A program made the position numbers and the translations under genes. A model generated the notes under the pieces. That model was given only the letters and a program-made list of their open reading frames with translations. It did no database searches and was not told where the DNA came from. DNA of 64,000 nucleotides, from the NCBI GenBank assembly GCA_025201375.1, contig JAIWZP010000039.1, positions 1 to 64,000 of the forward strand, given 5' to 3'. Positions 57,984-64,000 of the stretch are shown here, in pieces; the stretch's first letter is position 1; every line of letters starts with the position of its first letter. This DNA comes from Gongronella butleri. Taxonomy: Eukaryota > Mucoromycota > Mucoromycetes > Mucorales > Cunninghamellaceae.

Positions 57984-60007
57984 ATGTTACGAAAAAGGAC
58001 GGTGTATCTTTTGCTGGTGTTGGTGTCGATATTTTTGTCGCTGTCGCTCTTGTATCAGCCGCCGCGCGCGCACTGGCTACCTGTCAGTTTGCCGACAGTG
58101 GCAACGGCCGCGTCGTCGTCGTCGTCGCCGTCGGCTCAGGCACCCCTTGCGCTGGGTTCTCGCCCGATTCCTTCCTTTTCAGACGCTCCTGTTGTTGCCA
58201 CTGAAGAGCGCTTCCTATCATACTTTCCCCACGGGTAAGTTGCCCATTCAGGTTAAACGGAAACGGCGGGGCGATCCCAATTCTTTTTGTTTTTGCCTCT
58301 CATTTTCTCATTATTTTCTTGTTTCCAGGGATTTGCTTGATCAACTGATTGCGTTTCAAAACGGGCTCCGGATTGCGCAGGATACGAATCGGACGCTGAT
58401 TGCACCGTACTTGCGTCTTGGGCGATCACATGGGTGGGGTCCGCTTGCGACGCTTGCACGGCAATACGAGGCGCAGGACAAGGATGTGCTCCGCAAGGCG
58501 TGCAAGGGGAACAAGACGAGCGACGTGGCGTGGCAGCTGAAATACGAGCCATGCGACACGTTGGCCGATTGGACCGAGGTGCCGTGGTCGATGGTATTTG
58601 ACCTGTCGTTTCTGCAGCACCAGCGCGTCAGGCTGATTGAACGTCCAGACCACGACTGGCGGCAGGTGAATGGCGCGCCTGTGCTGAGCACACGCCTCTT
58701 GTTGGTCGATCCCGATCCCAAAATGGCACAAAAGGATCAACGGCCGACGGCGGAGAATCTGACTGACAACAATGGCGATTTTCTGTCGTCGTCGTGGTGG
58801 CAAGCATGGTGGCAGCGGATCAAGGCGCCGCAGAGAAGCCAATTGGGGCAAAAACAGCGCCGATCTGTCGAATTCTCATCTTTTTCGTCGTCATCGTCAT
58901 CGTCATCGTCGTCTACAGCCAAACAAGAGCAAAAACAAGAGCAAAAACAGGATCAAGGGCCAGAAAAAGATGACAATGATGTGCCGTTGGTGACGGACTC
59001 GCCGGTGACAACCACATTACTTCGCCGATCCGAGGCGATGTTGATCCAATGCGGGTCTTTGGCGGATGGGGCGCTTTTCCGGTCGAGCAAGACGCCCGAG
59101 GAGCACAGTCTGCTGGACGCGTTTGCCATGCACATGGTCCCGTCGCATCTGCCATCGCTCAAGCAGACGGCGGGCGAGATTAGCCGCGTGCTGGGCGGAT
59201 CGCGCGCGTACGTGTCGATTCATCTGCATTGGCCGCACATGCTGCAGCGCGAGCTTGATTTACGCACGTCCGACTTTGTCGTCCAGTCGGCGGCTGCTGC
59301 TTCGTCTTTGAATACCGACGAATTGACGTCTGTCGACATGGCGTCCGATTTGCAAAAGGTGATGCGCCAGCTCGGCCCTGCGCAGATGCACGACATGGCG
59401 CAGTATATGATGCTGCAGCTGTCGAGCGACCTTTCCATCGCGCCCGCCGTGTCGTCGGCACTGCCTGTCAACGACGCGTCCCAGTTGGCCACGTATTTGC
59501 GCGACGCGTCGTCACACGCGAAAAAGACGCGGCGCCAATGGATGCAGGCCTGCACCGATTATCGCCGCCACTATGACAAAAGGTACCCGATTCTCTATCT
59601 CACCACCGACGTCCCCATCGACGCTCAAACATTGCCGTTTTGGCAAATGCTCCTCGATCAATACCCGTGCACGTTCACACAACAGGAGCTCATTGACTGG
59701 CACCTCGTGGAAAAGGATTGGTCCGCCACGGCCGCCATGGGACTCGACCCCATCGTCGATCATAACAAGTTGCTTGCACCCCTCTTGGACATGTTAGTCG
59801 CAAGCCAAGGTAAAAAAAATAACAGACGTCTCCCTGCGCTTTCCTTTTTTTTTTTCTCCTCAATTCGATCAATTGACGTTTTCTCCTTTGCTCACTCCTT
59901 TTTTTTTCCCCTCCCCTTCAACAGCCTACTCTTTGGTGGAATTGCCGACCAACACGCTGATTTTCAAAATTGTGACGCGGTACAGGCGCCACCAAAAGAC
60001 CAATTGA
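57984..60007 (+). CDS. Protein O-fucosyltransferase-like type II membrane protein
   Basis: Three exons: 57984-58234, 58329-59809 and 59925-60007; 1815 nt, 604 residues. A short basic N-terminus and one signal anchor (TVYLLLVLVSIFLSLSLLY) indicate a Golgi or ER lumenal enzyme. The start of the catalytic domain, RFLSYFPHG then QLIAFQNGLRIAQDTNRTLIAPYL, is the GDP-fucose-binding opening of the O-fucosyltransferase fold. Near residue 400 is SRAYVSIHLHWPH, where the family has HxRxxD; the Arg is not obvious. The end has ILYLTTDVP and IDWHLVEKDW. An insertion of low-complexity Ser and Gln/Lys lies in the middle (about 285-325). The fold assignment is fair; substrate and activity are uncertain. Confidence 0.7.
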
Positions 60008-60837
60008 TCTCACGTTCTCACCTCCTATTGTCATCTGCCTTGCCCCCCTTTTTTTTTTGAGCTGTATCTATACCAAGTTGGAATTGTTTGCATGGACGAT
60101 GGATCAAAAATTACACAATAAAACAAAAAACAATAATTCAGGGAACATGGAGATTTGTTTACGTCGTGGCATGACGATCAGCGGGCGATACAAAAGCCGT
60201 GGATGTTCCCGATCGACAGATGTTTGGCCCATCACAAGGCCCAGTGGGGTGTGTGGCGACACTTTTGCCGCGCCTCCTTTTTTTTTCTTCTTCTCATCCT
60301 TTGCTTTTGCCGTGTCATTTTTTTTATTGACTGGGTGCTTCATTGTTACAAAAAAGGTGCAACTCATCATCACGTTACCATGGGCCCGCTTGGCATCCGT
60401 AAACAATCCACCAAAAAGTAAAAAAACCAAATTGTTGGCTGCTTTCACGCTCCAATGCTGCTATTTTTTGCCATTTCCAAGCCCCGCTCTCTGAGTTTCT
60501 ATTTTTACACGCAGATCATGCAGGTCTTTTCTCCACACAAGTGCCATGAGCCCTTGGTTGTTCGTGTCGAGGGGGCGCGAGGGCAATAAGGCAAAAAAAA
60601 AAAAAAAAAAAAGAGAAAGGAAGGGGGGCGAGGGGGCTTTCAGTTTGTTTCTCTCTCTCTCTCTCTCTCTTTTCTCTTCTCTCACTCTCGCTTTTTTTCT
60701 TCTTTTTTTGATTTCTTTTTGCTCTCTCGTTTGCTCTCTCTCTCTCTCTCTTTTTTTTTTTTATACTATTTGCTCTCACTTCGCGCAATTCCAACACCAT
60801 TCCAATCGATTGACCGCCAACTCGCCCTTTTATTTCA
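60008..60837. other. Intergenic with CT-rich promoter DNA
   Basis: Contains an A-run at 60592-60612, CT repeats at 60650-60670 and 60738-60752, and T-runs just upstream of the TBC gene. The pyrimidine-rich + strand near the ATG is typical of fungal promoters. No gene seen. Confidence 0.55.
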
Positions 60838-63323
60838 ATGACGATACTCAATGATGAAAGCAATGGATGCGACAAGGATATGTCGTCGCCTGCGCGGTGG
60901 TCGGCGCCTCACACTTGCGCCTGGGATCCAGGGGCGTATCTGTTGGAAAAGGAGCCAGAGCCGAAAAAGGCAATCAAGACGCCTCTAGGGTCACGACTGT
61001 CAACAACGCAAACGACAGCGTCGTTGACGGCGCATCACCAGGTCTTGGCGCAGATCGAGCATCAAAATGCCCTTTACGCCAGCGACGCCAAAGCCGTGCA
61101 ATGGCACGCGTCCGAGGATGCGCCGGTGGACGCGTCGTCATCGTCGCTGTCGTCGTCGTACACGTCCATTGACTCGGCCGCCGCGTACACGTCGGTGTCG
61201 TCGCCTTCGCCGTGGAACCAATTGCTCGCCGATCCCACATGCCTGCTCAAGGACAATGGACTGAAAACGACACTCGTCACACTCACCACCACGCAACAGG
61301 GCTTGCCGCCGCCATTGCGCGGCCGCCTGTGGCAGGCATTGAGCCAATCGGACGGACTCCATTTAGAAACCGTCTATGGGCAATTATGTAACGAACGGTC
61401 GCCACACGAACGCATCATCCAGCGCGATCTTCCACGCACTTTTCCCCATGTCGACATGTTTAGCCAGGAAAATGGCCCTGGCCAATTGGCCATGCGCCGC
61501 GTCCTCATTGCCTACAGCCTGTATGACCATTCGCTTGGCTATTGTCAAGGCCTACCTTTCCTTGTCGGACCCCTTTTAATGAATGTAAAATACAATGGCA
61601 AAAAAAAAAAGATAAAAAAAAAGCATGGCTCACCATATTTTTTTCTTTGCGCCATGATGCAGATGCCCGAGCCACAGGCGTTTTGTGTGCTTGTCAGGTA
61701 AACACCAAGCATTGTTGTCTCTTTTTTTTTTTTCATTTATGCATATCCTAGCGCTTGAAACATTGACATTCTCTCTCCCCCCTTTTTTTCCTTTTTTTTT
61801 TTTGCAGATTGATGGAAACGTACAATATGCGCACCATGTACACAATGACCATGGACGGGCTGCAGCTGCGTCTGTTCCAATTCACGTGCTTATTGGAGCG
61901 ACACGCACCGCGATTGGCCAAACATTTCGAAAAGCACCACTTGCACTCGGCCATGTTTGCGTCGCAATGGTTTTTGACGCTCTTTGCGTATGTTTTGCCT
62001 CTGGATCTGGTGACACGCATCTACGATCTGTTATTCCTCGAGGGAGCCACCGAAGTCATGATGCGCGTCGCCATTGCCATGCTCAAACGGTCCGAGGCAC
62101 GCTTGCTCAAGCTAACCGAATGCGAGGATCTTTTGGATGGCGTCGCGTCACGCAAGTTGTGTGCACCGTACCACGATGACTGGGCTCAGGTACTTCAAGA
62201 TGCCATGGCATTGCAAAAAGTCATCAGTACATCGCAATTGGATCAACTCGAGGAAAGGTATCGCGGTCAGCCGCGCCCAAATGTTGCTGCTGCAGGTAAT
62301 CGTTTTGGCAGTTTCCTGCGCCGCCGCTCATTGCAACAAAAAAAGAAGCCTGCGACCGCCACCGCCATGGCATTGGCACCCACAACCAGCACAAGCTCAA
62401 ATACATCACGTGGATGCACATCCATGGACTCGCCACCGCCTCCCATGCCCTCCATATCGATGATACCTGAAATCAAACGTCGCGCAGCACCCATCCATCA
62501 CCCCCGCGCGCCATCCCCCACGCCACGCGCAAACCCAAACACGTCAACGACATCCAGTTCGTCAAATTTGCCAAATTCGTCAAAATCAGTGCCCGAACAC
62601 GACCCCACCGCTTGTAAAGCCAAAATGGACGCGCTCATGACGCAGATCAGCGAATTGAAACGCCAATTGGACTCGGCCATGGACCAATTGCACGAGGCCA
62701 AGATGGACAGACAAGAAATGAACACGGAGCGTGACGCGCTAAAGATGACCATCCAAGCACTCGAGCACCGCCATCATCACCAACTCCAGCACGACCAGCA
62801 GCAACAGCAGCAACAGGCCACAAATCGGGCTGATTTGCGCGAACGCAATCAGTATTTGGAGCGCCATGTGGTGCAATTGCAAGAAAGGCTTGCCATTGTG
62901 GACGATGATCAAGTGGCCCTGATTGAAAAGCTGGCGACGCTGACGCTGGACATGGACGATCTGGCGCAGCAGAAAAAACAGCAGGATATGGACATGGCCG
63001 ACTTGATCCAGGAGAACAAACGATTAACGACGCGTCTGCTTTGCATGGATGTCGTCCCCGATGCAGCGGCACGCCGCCCATTGTCACCACCGCCATGCTC
63101 ACCCCCACCACCAACCATCACCACACCACAGAGGTACCCCTGGGAGCCAAAGGAAGAGCACAAACACATGTCATTGCCACCACCACCGCCACAAACCCCC
63201 ATGTCACGCCCGCCATCCTCGGTCGCACCGCCCCCACGCTCAAGCTCCCTGCAGCAGCCAGCACGACGTTCAAATTCACTCTATGGACGCGTCTGGCATG
63301 CACTGTCCTCGGCAAAGACCTAA
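60838..63323 (+). CDS. TBC-domain Rab GTPase-activating protein (Gyp5/EVI5-like)
   Basis: Three exons: 60838-61584, 61663-61697 (35 nt) and 61808-63323; 2298 nt, 765 residues. After a Ser-rich N-terminal region the TBC domain begins with LPPPLRGRLWQAL (about residues 160-172). The arginine finger is in IQRDLPRTFP and the glutamine finger in YSLYDHSLGYCQGLPFLVG. EPQAFCVLVRLMETYNMRTM, FASQWFLTLFAYVLP and RIYDLLFLEG follow in the usual order. A Ser/Pro-rich spacer and a C-terminal coiled coil (about 575-690, Gln- and Glu-rich) end in a Pro-rich tail. Both catalytic residues are present, so it should stimulate GTP hydrolysis by a Rab on secretory or endosomal membranes. TBC plus C-terminal coiled coil is the Gyp5/EVI5 layout. 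Confidence 0.92.
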
Positions 63324-64000
63324 GCTATAATTGAAATAAAAATGCATCTTTTTATCATCGTCAACCCATGTTTTCTATAAATGAATTGGCTAATTTTTGC
63401 TATAGGTCATTCAATGGCGTTTGCGCTTGAGTCTATCGCTTTGCCGCCGGAGATGATAATGTTCAGGTCCGCGAGTTATCTAATACTTGTTTAATTGGCT
63501 GTGGTTTTGTATTACAATTCGCCAGCTAGGCACATGAATGATATTGAAATGCGACCAGATGTGAGATTGCACTCTTGAAACTCCAAGTGGGGCGCTTTTT
63601 GTCACCGGTAAGAGCAATTGGGGGCGCGCCACACGCAAAATAGAAAATGGGCCACTTTGACCACCCGAGAAGAAATCCAAAATGTGGATCAGCAGAATGA
63701 CGCCAAACTTACAAGATGCAGCGCAAGGCAAATCGGCGGAATATGCCTAAAAGGAGCATGATCGACTTTCGCGTTGGCGAGCAATTCGCGATTTTCAATT
63801 AAACTTCAATGGTGAATTGTACAGAAAAACACGTCCATAGAGCCGCGCTGACGCGTCCATTGGCAAGAGACGCCTTGGGTGCATGAATGATGAGAAACAA
63901 GCGCGTGTCACGCGACGCTTAACGCACTTTTTGACGCGTCGAAAATGTCTACGATTTTTCAAACCGTGTTAAAAATGTCAAAAATCCCTTTTTTTCAGTG
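63324..64000. other. Right edge, no gene seen
   Basis: Directly after the TBC stop lies AATAAA at 63334. The rest contains ordinary intergenic DNA with several ACGCG pieces (63840-63950). Short frames here have no support. Confidence 0.55.

Overview
The window looks like nuclear DNA of a filamentous, early-diverging fungus, probably Mucoromycota; the species cannot be named from sequence alone. The grounds are intron-dense genes with short GT-AG introns full of long A/T homopolymers, a fungal gene set (septin, KEX1, PAM17, ORC6, YPT6, a secreted GH15 glucoamylase without a starch-binding domain) and eukaryotic cut-and-paste transposons. Gene models below were spliced by eye; for nearly all of them the exon lengths sum to an uninterrupted reading frame, which is the main support for the joins.

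Region 1 (2-14.3 kb) holds housekeeping genes: a trans-aconitate-type methyltransferase (+), tRNA-Arg(UCG), then a block all on the minus strand: YPT6/RAB6 GTPase, a Cdc11-class septin, a mitochondrial PPR-like protein, a bHLH factor, ORC6 and the glucoamylase.

Region 2 (14.3-24.7 kb) is the most unusual part. An intact glucoamylase gene with about 1.2 kb of its upstream DNA is followed by repeats, a decayed unrecognised gene, and a 12-exon gene for a 700-residue protein with two LAGLIDADG homing-endonuclease motifs and C-terminal zinc fingers (the domain order of yeast HO). Immediately after it comes a second, truncated and diverged copy of the glucoamylase 5' end plus upstream DNA, in the same orientation. 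This layout recalls the yeast WHO homing elements, in which an HO-like gene sits between a full copy and a displaced fragment of its target gene.

Region 3 (25-36 kb) is again ordinary: cyclin T/K-type cyclin (+), KEX1 carboxypeptidase (-), a tail-anchored coiled-coil protein with a dynein-adaptor-like CC1 box (-), mitochondrial cytochrome b5 reductase (-) and an enoyl-CoA isomerase (+).

Region 4 (36-55.5 kb) is a transposon island: a Tc1 element with an intact transposase nested in a hAT-type foldback element; a Merlin (IS1595-like) transposase gene split by an intact 3.5-kb Mutator-like element with an 11-bp target duplication; 417-bp inverted repeats on both sides of that nest; and a 5.4-kb Tc1/IS630-superfamily element with ~0.5-kb terminal inverted repeats, one transposase with a normal catalytic triad and a second, uninterrupted one with two triad residues lost.

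Region 5 (55.6-63.3 kb) returns to tRNA-Ser(CGA), PAM17 (-), an O-fucosyltransferase-like type II membrane protein (+) and a TBC-domain Rab GAP (+).
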